Source: Pseudomonadota bacterium (GTDB lineage Bacteria > Pseudomonadota > Gammaproteobacteria > Burkholderiales > Burkholderiaceae). Taken from it: DNA of 64,000 bases. Where the stretch lies: assembly GCA_021783435.1 (NCBI GenBank), contig JAJXUC010000003.1, positions 1 to 64,000 of the forward strand, given 5' to 3'. This document shows, piece after piece, positions 31,199 to 40,283 of this stretch (position 1 is the first letter of the stretch; each line of letters begins with the position of its first letter). The notes under the pieces were generated by a model, which ran no database searches, was not told where the DNA came from, and was given only the letters and a program-made list of their open reading frames with translations. The position numbers and the translations under genes were made by a program.

Positions 31199-32788
31199 AT
31201 GATGGGTACGGAGCGGGAACTCAAATTCAGCATCGCCGCGTTGGCAGCGCAACAGTTGCCGGATCACCCCATCCTCGGCCAGTTGGCTGGCCCGCCGCGC
31301 ATCAAGACGCTCGACAGCCGCTATTTCGATACCGAAGATGGTTTGCTCGCCGACGCCGGCATGGCCTTGCGGCTGCGTCAGACCGGACATGGCCGAGTGA
31401 TGACCTTCAAGACCTCGGGGGTCGACGCGCTGGGCCACGCGCGCGGCGAATGGGAGTGGGTCGCCGCCGGATCGAGTCTGGAGTTCGACTCCGACGAGTT
31501 GGCCCTGGCCGATGTGCAGCGCGCCTTGCGCCAGACGCCGTTGCGCGATCTGGCGCTGCTTGCACATACGCTGCACGCTCGGCTGCGCCCGGTGTTTGGT
31601 ACCCGTTTCGACCGCATGGCATGGGCCATCGATTGGCAGGGCAGCCGCATGGAACTGGCGCTGGACCGCGGCGCTTGCCTCGCCAGCCGCGGCGGCGCCA
31701 CGCTGCAGGCGCCGATCTCCGAGATCGAGATCGAACTGATCGACGGGCGATGGAGCCATTGCTGGGATCTGGCTTGGGCGCTGGCGCAAGATCTGCCGCT
31801 GCGGCTGAGCACCATCAACAAGGCGCAGCGTGCCAGTGCGCTGCGCGCGGGAGAGCGTCTGCGAGCCCCCGACGAGCCGGCCAGCTTGCCGCCCGACATG
31901 TCCCTACCGCAGGCGGCGCAGTTGTGGCTGTCCACCGCCTGCGCCCAGTTGTCGGTAGGGGCCGAGCGCATGGAAACGGGCGACGCGACGCGTGATGTGC
32001 ATCAATTCCGCGTGACCGTGCGTCGCCTGCGCACCACGCTGCGTTGGTTGCAGCCCTGGACCCAGCCGCGTGCCCTGCGTTGGTTCGAAGCCGAATGGCG
32101 TTGGGCCATGCAGCTTGCTGGCCTCGTGCGCGATGCCGACGTGGGTTTGCAGATGCTGAGCGACGGTGCCGCGCGACTCCAGCTCGCACCCGAGCTTGCG
32201 TCCGGCTGGAGCGCAGGCCTGCAGGTCGAGCGCCAGCGTCAGTGGGGCACACTGCGCGCCTATTTGCACAGTCCGCGCTTTGGCCGTTTGTTGCTGGCGC
32301 TCGGGCGTTGGGCTGAAACCTGGCCTGCCGGCGGGCCCACCAAAGCAGCCGCCAAGCTGCGCCATTTCACCTTGCGCGACCTGGCCCGGCGCGCCATCGG
32401 CCAGGACCACAAGCACTGGCGCCAGTCCCTGGCCGCTTGCCGGCCCACGCTCGAAGCGCTGGCCCGTGGCGACTCTGCACCTCTGGAACAGATGGAGTCC
32501 ATGGCCGATCTCCATGCGTTTCGCCTCGACAGCAAGCGTCTGCGCTTCTCGCTCGAGCGTCTTGGCCATGCACTGCCCGAAGTCGATGCACGGCGCATGC
32601 AAGCCTTGCGGCAAACCACGGAAGCCCTGCAGACCCTGCTTGGCAACTGGCGCGACGGCCAGCGACTGCTGGAAACCGCACAACGGCTGCAAAAACGGCC
32701 TGACAAGCTGGCGCAAGCCTTTGCCACACAAGCGCAGGACGCCTTGCAGCAAGCCTGGGTGTTGGTACAGCAACACGCTCCTGCCTGA
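31199..32788 (+). CDS. CYTH and CHAD domain protein
   Basis: The 529-residue protein has an N-terminal CYTH (triphosphate tunnel) domain opening with the signature ERELKF and containing RYFDTEDGLLADAGMALRLR. A C-terminal CHAD domain of histidine-rich helices includes DVHQFRVTVRRLRTTLRWL and LHAFRLDSKRLRFSLERLG. CYTH domains hydrolyse or bind inorganic triphosphate; CHAD domains bind polyphosphate. A polyphosphate-related role is likely but unproven. Three start codons follow each other (GTG 31196, ATG 31199, ATG 31202). No polyphosphate kinase gene is adjacent. Confidence 0.9.
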   Translation: MMGTERELKFSIAALAAQQLPDHPILGQLAGPPRIKTLDSRYFDTEDGLLADAGMALRLRQTGHGRVMTFKTSGVDALGHARGEWEWVAAGSSLEFDSDELALADVQRALRQTPLRDLALLAHTLHARLRPVFGTRFDRMAWAIDWQGSRMELALDRGACLASRGGATLQAPISEIEIELIDGRWSHCWDLAWALAQDLPLRLSTINKAQRASALRAGERLRAPDEPASLPPDMSLPQAAQLWLSTACAQLSVGAERMETGDATRDVHQFRVTVRRLRTTLRWLQPWTQPRALRWFEAEWRWAMQLAGLVRDADVGLQMLSDGAARLQLAPELASGWSAGLQVERQRQWGTLRAYLHSPRFGRLLLALGRWAETWPAGGPTKAAAKLRHFTLRDLARRAIGQDHKHWRQSLAACRPTLEALARGDSAPLEQMESMADLHAFRLDSKRLRFSLERLGHALPEVDARRMQALRQTTEALQTLLGNWRDGQRLLETAQRLQKRPDKLAQAFATQAQDALQQAWVLVQQHAPA

Positions 32789-33133
32789 GCGAATGCATGC
32801 CTCGGCGACTTCGATCTGGACGTTGCAAGATGGCCATCTGGCGTGGGCCTCGATGGTGTGCCGTTGCGTGTCCTCCGGTCGTGGTCCGGAGGAGTCCGGT
32901 GCCGTGGATGGCTTGCGCGAGCCCTCGACCGACGGTCGATGCAACTCGAGGGTTTGCGAACCCTCGAGGATGTTCCTCACACGGGCTGTCCGCTGCGGCG
33001 CTTGGATGCTATCGAAGGCCTGATGTGTGTTTCGCAGCCTGTCCTCACCCGTTGGCACACGCGGCATGAAAACCCGCTTCCCATCGACGCCAAGTCTCCC
33101 TGCATGTGCAGGAGTGTTGCGCGGGTTCTGGTC
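32789..33133. other. Intergenic stretch with no gene seen
   Basis: This is the GC-rich part of the gap between the CYTH-CHAD gene and tRNA-Asp. Open frames here have no domain, no ribosome site and arginine-rich shadow-like composition. Downstream, composition changes sharply to AT-rich where the tRNA promoter lies. Confidence 0.4.
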
Positions 33134-33162
33134 TTGACACCAAGCTTATCTTTTGGCATAAT
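33134..33162 (+). promoter_or_regulatory. Sigma-70 promoter of tRNA-Asp
   Basis: A consensus TTGACA (33134-33139), 17 bases, then CATAAT (33157-33162; five of six matches) lie in AT-rich DNA. The predicted start near 33169 is about 108 bases before the tRNA, leaving a leader to be processed. Confidence 0.7.
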
Positions 33163-33276
33163 TCAAAGTTATCTTGATAAATATTCGAGATTATTCGCGT
33201 CGTATTGTTTGTGGATGCGTTTGTAGATGCACGCAATGCCGCTGTTGATCAAACAACCGGCAAACTGAATTCACTG

Positions 33277-33353
33277 GGAGTGGTAGTTCAGTTGGTTAGA
33301 ATACCGGCCTGTCACGCCGGGGGTCGCGGGTTCGAGTCCCGTCCACTCCGCCA
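33277..33353 (+). tRNA. tRNA-Asp (GTC anticodon)
   Basis: This is a 77-base cloverleaf: acceptor GGAGTGG/CCACTCC, anticodon stem CCGGC/GCCGG with loop CTGTCAC (anticodon GTC at 33311-33313), T arm CGGG-TTCGAGT-CCCG, and encoded CCA. A strong promoter and a terminator flank it, so it is a single-gene unit. Confidence 0.97.
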
Positions 33354-33360
33354 ACAAATC

Positions 33361-33395
33361 AACGGGTTATGGTGCATTTGCCATAACCCGTTTTT
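33361..33395 (+). terminator. Rho-independent terminator of tRNA-Asp
   Basis: A perfect 12-bp stem AACGGGTTATGG/CCATAACCCGTT with an eight-base loop runs directly into a T-tract. It starts seven bases after the tRNA. Confidence 0.92.
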
Positions 33396-33616
33396 CTTTG
33401 CAAAAGCTCAAGGCAACGGCTGGGAAAATTGCAGCCTGACTGCGATGCACCCTCTGCGAGATGGTGCATGTCGGTGTTGTTCGCAACAACCACGCTCCCT
33501 GAATGCCAGAGTCGCCTCATCGAGACGAACGATCAGACGGGCAAGGGGCCTCGCTCAAACCTTGTTTGCCAGGGTGCGTGACCGGTGGCGATGCCGCCTA
33601 CAGGCCTGATCGCCCA

Positions 33617-34279
33617 TCAGGCCGCGTACAGCAGCACCGCGAAGAAATGGAACACGGTGCCGGCGAGCACGAACAGATGCCAGATGAAATGCGTGTAGGG
33701 AACTTTCTCGTCGAGCAGGAAAAACACCACGCCGAGTGTGTAGGACACCCCGCCTGCCAGCAGTAGCGCCAGGCCCGGCGCCGGCATATCGACCCAGAGC
33801 GGGCGTATGGCGATCAACACCACCCAGCCCATGGCGAGGTAAAGGAAGGTGGATAGGCGGGGGAAACGCGTGCCACCCAAGGCTTTGAAAAACAGACCTG
33901 CCAGGGCCAGTGCCCAGATCAGGCCGAACAGGGTCCAGCCCCAGACGCCGTGCAGCACACCCAGGGTGAAAGGGGTGTAAGTACCGGCAATGAACAGGTA
34001 AATGGCCACATGATCGACGACCTGCAACACGCCTTTGACGCGCTTCTGAGGCAGGGCGTGATAGAGCGTGGAGACGAGGTAAAGCAGGATGGCGGTGCTG
34101 CCGAAGATGATGCCGCCGACAAGCGTTGTCGCGCTTCCCAACTCGGCAAAATGAACGACGAGGATCGGAAGCGCGGCGATGGCCAGGGCCAGACCCAGGC
34201 CGTGGCTCAGGCTGTTGGCGATCTCCTCACCGGGAGTTTGAGCACGCGAGACCGCAGGAACCGAGTGATGTTGTGCCAT
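33617..34279 (-). CDS. Hemolysin III family membrane protein (PAQR superfamily)
   Basis: The 220-residue protein has seven predicted helices and the family signatures EEIANSLSHGLGLALAI at the N-terminus, LVSTLYHALP, VDHVAIYLFIAGTYTPF in the middle and FIWHLFVLAGTVFHFFAV at the end, which together supply the conserved histidines of the PAQR/YqfA metal site. The function in most bacteria is unknown; membrane-stress or lipid roles have been proposed. I chose the start at 34279 (MAQHHSVPAV), just before the conserved region. Confidence 0.9.
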   Translation of the reverse strand: MAQHHSVPAVSRAQTPGEEIANSLSHGLGLALAIAALPILVVHFAELGSATTLVGGIIFGSTAILLYLVSTLYHALPQKRVKGVLQVVDHVAIYLFIAGTYTPFTLGVLHGVWGWTLFGLIWALALAGLFFKALGGTRFPRLSTFLYLAMGWVVLIAIRPLWVDMPAPGLALLLAGGVSYTLGVVFFLLDEKVPYTHFIWHLFVLAGTVFHFFAVLLYAA

Positions 34280-34365
34280 GCAGCAAATAATAGGTTCATT
34301 CCCGCGAAGGGCCATGAACTGCTGGGCCCGATGCCCGGCCGCTTGGCGAAGCAACGGCATGGCGA

Positions 34366-34683
34366 TCAGTCATCCGCGGTTCCAGTCGACTTGGCGAGCA
34401 GGGTGTAGTGCTCGACTTGCGGCGCCGCGGCGAAGAAAGGACCGACGATGCCGCGCCATGCGGCGAAGGCTTCCGATTGGCGAAAGCCTACCGTGTGGTC
34501 CTCCAGCGTGGCCCAGAAAATCATCAGCAGATAGCGCTCGGGGCTCTCCACGCCCTTGTTGAGCTTATAGCCGCAAAAGCCCTTGGCATGGGCAATGACG
34601 GTTTCGACGCCGTGCACGATGGCGATGTCGAATTCGGCCTGGCGGCCAGGCTGGATGCGGATGTCGGCAAGTTCGAGAATCAT
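34366..34683 (-). CDS. Antibiotic biosynthesis monooxygenase (ABM) domain protein
   Basis: The 105-residue dimeric alpha/beta-barrel type protein shows ELADIRIQPGRQAEFDIAI, a central GFCGYKLNKGVESPERYLL and FWATLEDHTVGFRQSEAFAAW, the typical ABM sheet-helix pattern. Members include small quinol or aromatic oxygenases and stress proteins; the substrate is unknown. It lies 28 bases after the SDR gene on the same strand, so the two may be co-transcribed. Confidence 0.85.
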   Translation of the reverse strand: MILELADIRIQPGRQAEFDIAIVHGVETVIAHAKGFCGYKLNKGVESPERYLLMIFWATLEDHTVGFRQSEAFAAWRGIVGPFFAAAPQVEHYTLLAKSTGTADD

Positions 34684-34711
34684 GGCTGGTTTCCTGGGTT
34701 GGGGCGAGCGT

Positions 34712-35491
34712 TCAGCGCTCCTGGTCGGTCGGGCGCATCAGGATTTCGTTGATGTTCACATGCGCCGGTTGACCGGCGCAGAACACGATGGTGCGGGCGA
34801 TGTCGGCGCTTTGCAACTGGCGCATGCCATCTGCCCAGGCGTTGAGGGCGGCTTGCGTCGGGCCGTGGGCGATGTGCTCGCGCAACTCGGTTTCCACCAC
34901 GCCGGGCTCGATCACCGTCACGCGGATATTGTCTTTGTAGGCTTCGCGCCGCAGCGACTCGCTGAAGCCCACCACACCCCATTTCGTCGCCGAATAGCCA
35001 CCTGCGTTCGGGTTGGCCTGGCGCCCTGCGGTGGATGCGATGTTGATGATGTGTCCGTCCCTGCGCGCACGCATGCCGGGCAGGGCTGCCTGGCAGGTTG
35101 CGATGAGGCTCAGCACGTTGAGCTGCGTCATGTGCTGCCAGCGTGCCAGATCGGCTGTATCGATGGGCTCCAGGTACATCACTCCGGCGTTGTTCACCAG
35201 CAGGTCGAGCCGGCCGAAGTGGGCCTCGGCGTTACGCACCATCTGTTGCGCGGCCTGCAGGTCCGCGAGATCGGCGGGCAGCACCAGCACATCGGCGGCC
35301 AGTGCACGCAGCTTGGCGGCAAGCGCCTCGAGCCTGTCGGCGCGGCGGGCGCAGATGGCGATGCGTGCCCCGGCCTGTGCCAGCAGCAGGGCGGTGGCTT
35401 CGCCGATGCCGGACGAGGCACCGGTGACGAGGGCAACGCGGCCGGCAACGCCGGCCGGGGCCAGATTGAAAGAAGCGGATGGTGCAGACAT
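34712..35491 (-). CDS. SDR-family oxidoreductase (YdfG-like)
   Basis: The 259-residue short-chain dehydrogenase has the cofactor motif VTGASSGIGEATALLL, the NNAG motif LLVNNAGVMYLE, the catalytic serine in IINIASTAGRQ and YSATKWGVVGFSESLRRE (Tyr-x-x-x-Lys). The ICARRADRLEAL stretch suggests NADP preference. It resembles the 3-hydroxy acid dehydrogenase/malonic semialdehyde reductase group. The start at 35491 (MSAPSASFNL) has CGGAG upstream; the longer frame to 35560 is less likely. Confidence 0.9.
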   Translation of the reverse strand: MSAPSASFNLAPAGVAGRVALVTGASSGIGEATALLLAQAGARIAICARRADRLEALAAKLRALAADVLVLPADLADLQAAQQMVRNAEAHFGRLDLLVNNAGVMYLEPIDTADLARWQHMTQLNVLSLIATCQAALPGMRARRDGHIINIASTAGRQANPNAGGYSATKWGVVGFSESLRREAYKDNIRVTVIEPGVVETELREHIAHGPTQAALNAWADGMRQLQSADIARTIVFCAGQPAHVNINEILMRPTDQER

Positions 35492-35672
35492 GCTGAACTC
35501 CGAGTTGAATGAACGTCGTCCTCGATTGTCGAGCGGTACGCCGTGGGCTGCAGGCAGCATGTGCTGAACCTTGCCGTGCCAGGCATCTTTTCACGTCTCT
35601 GTGCGGCCTGTCGATGCATCGGCTAAAGTCAAAGCGTTTCTCGAACCAGACGCGCACCCAGTCGCCTTGACC

Positions 35673-36374
35673 ATGCAGATGAAGCCAAGTGCCCTGATCG
35701 TGGGGGCCGGCGACGGCCTCAGTGCCTCGCTCGCCCGCGTACTCAGCCGAGAGGGCGGTTATCGCATTGCCATGGCGGCACGCAACCCCGGCAAACTCGC
35801 GCCTTTGACACAGGCATTGGACGCGATGGCGCTGGCCTGCGATGCAAGCGACCCAATCCAGGTCGATGCCCTGTTCGCGCAGTTGGACCAAGCCCTCCGC
35901 GCCCCGCCGGATGTCGTCATCTACAACCCTGCCGCCAGAGTCCGCGGACCGATCACCGAGGTCGATGCCCAATCGGTGGCGCAGGCGCTGGCCGTCACCG
36001 CCTACGGTGGCTTCCTCGTTGCGCAGCAAGCCGCGCGGCGCATGTTGCCGCGCGGGCAAGGCGCACTACTGTTCACCGGCGCCTCGGCCAGCGTCAAGGG
36101 CTATGCCCACTCCGCGGCCTTTGCCATGGGCAAGTTCGCGCTGCGCGGCCTGGCGCAAAGCCTGGCGCGCGAGCTCGCGCCCCAGGGCATTCATGTCGCG
36201 CATATCGTGGTCGATGGCGTCATCCGTAATCCGGGACGGGAGGAGCCCGGCGGAGCGCCCGACTCCATGCTCGACCCCGATGCCATTGCGCGCAGCTACC
36301 TGCAACTGCTGCGACAAGATCGCAGCGCCTGGTCATCGGAGCTCGAACTGCGGCCCTGGGTGGAGCGATTTTGA
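35673..36374 (+). CDS. SDR-family protein with Phe in place of the catalytic Tyr
   Basis: The 233-residue Rossmann-fold protein has ALIVGAGDGLSASLARVLS at the N-terminus, DVVIYNPAARVRGPI in place of NNAG, TGASASVKGY, then AAFAMGKFALRGLAQSLARE. The usual Tyr-x-x-x-Lys reads Phe150-Ala-Met-Gly-Lys154. I recall a subgroup of SDR-like proteins with this substitution, so it is probably not decay. It may not be a classical dehydrogenase. The start could be 35673 or 35679. It is divergent from the SDR gene upstream. Confidence 0.8.
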   Translation: MQMKPSALIVGAGDGLSASLARVLSREGGYRIAMAARNPGKLAPLTQALDAMALACDASDPIQVDALFAQLDQALRAPPDVVIYNPAARVRGPITEVDAQSVAQALAVTAYGGFLVAQQAARRMLPRGQGALLFTGASASVKGYAHSAAFAMGKFALRGLAQSLARELAPQGIHVAHIVVDGVIRNPGREEPGGAPDSMLDPDAIARSYLQLLRQDRSAWSSELELRPWVERF

Positions 36375-36427
36375 GCCGCGCAACACCCCTGGGCATCGCC
36401 CCCTTGCGGTGGCTCTAAAGCCTTGGG

Positions 36428-36955
36428 ATGGGCAACCCCCACAAATCCACGATGATCGAAATCTGCGCTGTCGATTGGTCCAACCCCAGCCACGCAGCAG
36501 GTGTGCTGGCGATGATCCGGGCCTACGCCCTGGAGGCGACGGGGGGCAAGGGGCTGGAGCCCGAGGCGGAGGCTCGCTTGATTCCGGCGCTGCGCGAGCG
36601 CCACGACTACGTTGGCGTGATCGCCCTGGTGCCAGGGCAGGCGGTAGGTCTGGTGAACGCCTTCGAGGGCTTCTCCACCTTCATGGCACGCCCACTGCTC
36701 AACGTGCATGATGTGTATGTGGCGCCAGCTCGGCGCGGGTACGGCTTGGCAGCGTGCATGCTGGAGTCCTTGGAAGCACAGGCCATGGCGCGCGGGTGCG
36801 GCAAACTCACACTGGAAGTGCTGGAACACAACCTGCCGGCCATCGCCAGCTATCGCAAATTCGGCTTCAAGCCCTATGCCCTCAATCCGGCCCAGGGCCC
36901 TGCCACATTCTGGGAAAAGCGACTACCGCTGCGCACCGGTGAAGCGGCCGTCTGA
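36428..36955 (+). CDS. GNAT-family N-acetyltransferase
   Basis: The protein has 175 residues, or 167 from the second ATG at 36452 (MIEICAVDWS). VHDVYVAPARRGYGLAACML is the acetyl-CoA-binding R-x-x-G-x-G/A core, and NLPAIASYRKFGFKPY is the C-terminal GNAT motif. It transfers an acetyl group to an unknown amine. It follows the SDR gene by 53 bases on the same strand. Confidence 0.85.
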   Translation: MGNPHKSTMIEICAVDWSNPSHAAGVLAMIRAYALEATGGKGLEPEAEARLIPALRERHDYVGVIALVPGQAVGLVNAFEGFSTFMARPLLNVHDVYVAPARRGYGLAACMLESLEAQAMARGCGKLTLEVLEHNLPAIASYRKFGFKPYALNPAQGPATFWEKRLPLRTGEAAV

Positions 36956-37020
36956 AGCGCACGACGTCTCGCGGCCCTTGCAAGGCTTGGTGGCGCCGTC
37001 GCGGCGCACACCTTGGTGAC

Positions 37021-37728
37021 TCAGGGTTCGTTGGCGGCCGGCGCACCGTGGCACAGCTTGTACTTCTTGCCTGAGCCGCAGGGGCAAGGATCGTTGCGTC
37101 CGATCTTGGCGGCATTGCGGATGGGGGGTGCTTTGGCCTGACGCCAGTAGTCGTAGATCGCGATGGCGCAGTCAGCCAGTGCGTCGGCGGCGGCACGATG
37201 GTCGTCGTCGTCGAGTTGTTGATCACCGAGCTGCGCCCAGCCTTCCTCGGTGCCGTAGAGCATGATGAGGCTGAGTTCGTCGGACGGCTCCTGCAGCATC
37301 GGCCCCCAGCCTTGCGGGTCTTGCGCCAGACCCAGCACGTAGCCGCTGCACCATTCCTCGATGATGCTTTCCTGTTCGTCGCCTTCTCCGTTCAGATAGA
37401 TGAGCGGGGCGTAATCGTCCGGATGCTCGCTCAGGGTGGTGGCCAGCATGTTCCAGTAGCGCATCAACAGGCCCAGCAACTCCTCGGCCTGCTTCTGGTT
37501 TTCGAATCGGGGCTGGGCTTTGCCCTCCTCGCTGTCCCAGATCCACGGTAGCGCCTGGGTCGGGGGCAGCAGGTTGGGGCCTGAATGCAAGGCTGTGAAA
37601 AACCCGTCCAGCATGGAAATATCCATGGCCGTTTCGGGCAGGTCATCGCTGTCGAGCAGTTGCTCCAGGCGGTCGAGTTCCGTGTCCGAGAGGGGTGTGT
37701 CAGATTCAGCGGTCGATGTCCGGGACAT
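37021..37728 (-). CDS. UPF0149 family protein with C-terminal SEC-C zinc motif
   Basis: The 235-residue protein has an acidic N-terminal helical UPF0149 (YecA-like) domain, with [20 protein letters not shown] and [17 protein letters not shown], and ends with a SEC-C zinc-binding motif, [19 protein letters not shown], matching the SecA C-terminus. Such proteins can contact ribosomes or SecB-like partners through this motif. The function here is unknown. It is a single gene convergent with the GNAT gene. Confidence 0.9.
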   Translation of the reverse strand: MSRTSTAESDTPLSDTELDRLEQLLDSDDLPETAMDISMLDGFFTALHSGPNLLPPTQALPWIWDSEEGKAQPRFENQKQAEELLGLLMRYWNMLATTLSEHPDDYAPLIYLNGEGDEQESIIEEWCSGYVLGLAQDPQGWGPMLQEPSDELSLIMLYGTEEGWAQLGDQQLDDDDHRAAADALADCAIAIYDYWRQAKAPPIRNAAKIGRNDPCPCGSGKKYKLCHGAPAANEP

Positions 37729-37849
37729 GTTCAGGTCGTCAAGGCAAGAGGGCAGACGAGTGTAGAGCCTCCTCGGCGCTCGTCAGCGCCAGTCCTGATG
37801 TCGGCTGGCGCGCTCAACAGGGTGTGAACGGGCGCTCGCCGATGGACGC

Positions 37850-38359
37850 TCATGGAAATGCCGGTATGGCTGGTTCGACGCCCTCTGGGGTGGCATCGGG
37901 GTGGTGCAGACGGATCAGGGCATGAATCTCGTCCACGCGCGCCACCGGCACGTCCAGCATCATCAGGATTTGGCCAGCCTGGATGGCTTGTTCATACTGT
38001 TTCAAGCGCGGGCTTTCGATGCTGATGCCGATCATGCTGCTCACCCAGGCGCCGACCACGGTGCCAGCCACGGCCAGCGCCACCACCAGGACACCGGCCG
38101 AAATCACTGCCACCCCGGGTATCGAAATGGCGATCAACCCGGCGATGGTTCCCGTGGCGCCCCCGTATCCGAGGCCACGCTCGATGGCGGGAATGAGGTC
38201 GGTTTTCTGGGCCAGGCCGGCTTCAGGCAGGTTGCCAAGGGCAGTGCCGTCACGGGCGATGATATGTATGTGCTTCTCGGCAAGACGCGCCACCAGCAAC
38301 TCATCGACGATGGTGCTGGCCGTGGCGGCATCGGGAACCAGGAAATAAAGGCGTCGCAT
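37850..38359 (-). CDS. DUF1269-type membrane protein
   Basis: The 169-residue protein has a globular N-terminus (RRLYFLVPDAATASTIVDEL), then a glycine-rich pair of hydrophobic helices (about 75-120: IPGVAVISAGVLVVALAVAG, ending GAWVSSMIGI) and a C-terminal soluble part with MMLDVPVARVDEIHALIRLHH. The layout matches the DUF1269/general-stress membrane family often found near heterotrophic stress genes; the function is unknown. The start at 38359 has GAGG upstream. The tail HPDATPEGVEPAIPAF is typical. Confidence 0.7.
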   Translation of the reverse strand: MRRLYFLVPDAATASTIVDELLVARLAEKHIHIIARDGTALGNLPEAGLAQKTDLIPAIERGLGYGGATGTIAGLIAISIPGVAVISAGVLVVALAVAGTVVGAWVSSMIGISIESPRLKQYEQAIQAGQILMMLDVPVARVDEIHALIRLHHPDATPEGVEPAIPAFP

Positions 38360-38523
38360 GGCAGGCTCCTCACAGAAACTGAAAGGGTGCGGAGCCGGTT
38401 CAGCAGGCTTCCAGCTTCGCTGATGCTTCGATCTTAGGCGCTGAACATCAAAAAAACACCACGGAAACACCCATCACGGAGTGTTTCAGCGTCGCTTCAG
38501 TTTCCATCGACCGTCACGTCCCT

Positions 38524-39888
38524 TCAGACCAGTGTGCGCAGGGCACGGCGCAAAGAGTCGATGAGTTGATCGATCTGCCCCCGTTCGATGATGAGCGGTG
38601 GTGACAACGCGATGGTTTCGCCGGTGTAGCGAACCAGCACGCCGAGTTCGAAGCATTTGAGAAAAGTTTGAAGGGCGCGCTTGCCCACGCCATCCGCATG
38701 GGAGTGCAACTCGATGCCCGCCACCAGACCGAGGTTGCGGATGTCCTTGACATGGGGTGCGTCACGCAGACCATGCACGGCGTTTTCCCAGTACATGTCC
38801 AGCCCCTCGCGCTGCACGCGGGTGAGCAGGCCTTCGCTGGCGTACAGCTTTTGCGCGGCCACCGCCGCGGCGGTGGCCAGTGGATGGCCCGAGTAGGTGT
38901 AGCCGTGAAAAAACTCCACCACCCCCTCGGCCGCGCTGTTGACCACGGCGTCATAAATGCCCTCGCGCACGAACACCGCGCCCAGCGGCACCGCGGCGTT
39001 GTTCACTGCCTTGGCGCTGGTGATGATGTCGGGCGTGACGTTGAAAAACTGCGCCGCGAACGGAGTGCCGAGGCGGCCGTAACCCGTGATCACTTCGTCG
39101 AAGATCAGCAAAATGCCATGTTTGCTGCAGATGGCGCGAAGTTTTTCCAGATAGCCCTTGGGCGGCGCCAAAACCCCGGTGGAGCCAGCCAAAGGTTCGA
39201 CAATCACAGCGGCAATATTGCTGGCATCGTGCAACTGCACGATGCGCTCCAAATCGTCGGCCAGATGGGCGCCCCACGCCGGCTGGCCGCGCGAAAAGGC
39301 CTGATGCTCGGGTGCGTAGGTGTGGGGCAGATGGTCCACATTGGGCAGCAGGCCGCCGCGGAAGACCTTGCGGTTGGCCACCATGCCGCCCACCGAAATG
39401 CCGCCGAAGCCCACGCCGTGGTAGCCGCGTTCGCGGCCGATGAACAGGGTGCGCGTGCCTTCACCGCGAGCACGGTGATAGGCCAGCGCGATTTTCAGCG
39501 CGGTATCGACCGACTCCGATCCTGAGTTGGTGAAAAACACCTTGGTGAGATCAGCAGGCGCGATCTTGGCCAGCAGGTCGGCAGCCTCGAATTGCACCGG
39601 GTGGCCCATCTGGAAGGGTGGTGCGTAGTCCATCTCTGCCGCCTGTCGTGCGATGGCTGCGGTGATCTCCTCGCGTCCGTGGCCAGCGTTCACGCACCAT
39701 AGTCCAGCCACGCCATCGAGAATCTCGCGTCCGTCATGGCTGCGGTAATGCATGCCGCGGGCGCCGACGAACATGCGCGGTGCCGCTTTGAATTGGCGGT
39801 TGGCGGTGAATGGCATCCACAGCGCCTCCAGATTGGGCAGTTCCATCGCACCTCGCTGCCCCGCGCGTGTCAGTTCGGTCTGGTCCAT
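38524..39888 (-). CDS. Class III aminotransferase (beta-alanine/omega-amino acid:pyruvate type)
   Basis: The 454-residue PLP enzyme begins NLEALWMPFTANRQFKAAPR and has DGVAGLWCVNAGHGREEI, FTNSGSESVDTALKIALAYH, HGVGFGGISVGGM, LLIFDEVITGYGRLG with the PLP aspartate, and the Schiff-base lysine in DIITSAKAVNNA. This pattern matches omega-amino acid:pyruvate aminotransferases, which make alanine and malonate semialdehyde from beta-alanine. GGAGA precedes the ATG at 39888. No methylmalonate-semialdehyde dehydrogenase gene is adjacent, so the physiological amine is uncertain. Confidence 0.9.
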   Translation of the reverse strand: MDQTELTRAGQRGAMELPNLEALWMPFTANRQFKAAPRMFVGARGMHYRSHDGREILDGVAGLWCVNAGHGREEITAAIARQAAEMDYAPPFQMGHPVQFEAADLLAKIAPADLTKVFFTNSGSESVDTALKIALAYHRARGEGTRTLFIGRERGYHGVGFGGISVGGMVANRKVFRGGLLPNVDHLPHTYAPEHQAFSRGQPAWGAHLADDLERIVQLHDASNIAAVIVEPLAGSTGVLAPPKGYLEKLRAICSKHGILLIFDEVITGYGRLGTPFAAQFFNVTPDIITSAKAVNNAAVPLGAVFVREGIYDAVVNSAAEGVVEFFHGYTYSGHPLATAAAVAAQKLYASEGLLTRVQREGLDMYWENAVHGLRDAPHVKDIRNLGLVAGIELHSHADGVGKRALQTFLKCFELGVLVRYTGETIALSPPLIIERGQIDQLIDSLRRALRTLV

Positions 39889-40283
39889 CGTGCATCTCCG
39901 TTGTGTTCGACTCGATACGGGGAATTGTGCTTGCGATTGCAACGCTGTCCAAGTACCACAAGCTCTGCGCTCCATGGGGCCATGCTCGGGATATGGGGCA
40001 CACGTTGCAGCGAAAGCGCGCCACGCGCGATCGGCACGACCCGGCACCGAGTTTGAGCCGGTGCTTACGCGACTGACGCTGTGGCTGTATGTTCTCGGCT
40101 ATGTGTGGACCGCTTTGTGGTTCGCGCATGATGTGCAGGCAGTTGCGGCCACCCCGAACGCGAGCAACGCGTGATCCCGGCTTGCTCCAGGACTCTGGTT
40201 GCAGAGCCGAGGTATTGCCTGACATGCCATGTGCTGCAGTTACCCCTGCAGTGTCCCTTTTCCACCCTACCTCTCGTTCCATC
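39889..40283. other. Divergent promoter region, with one possible tiny ORF
   Basis: These 395 bases separate the divergent aminotransferase and molybdopterin-binding genes. A plus-strand GTG frame at 40061-40174 would encode 37 residues with a hydrophobic stretch LTLWLYVLGYVWTALWFAHD. It lacks a clear ribosome site, so I do not call it a gene. No strong -35/-10 pair is visible. Confidence 0.35.
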
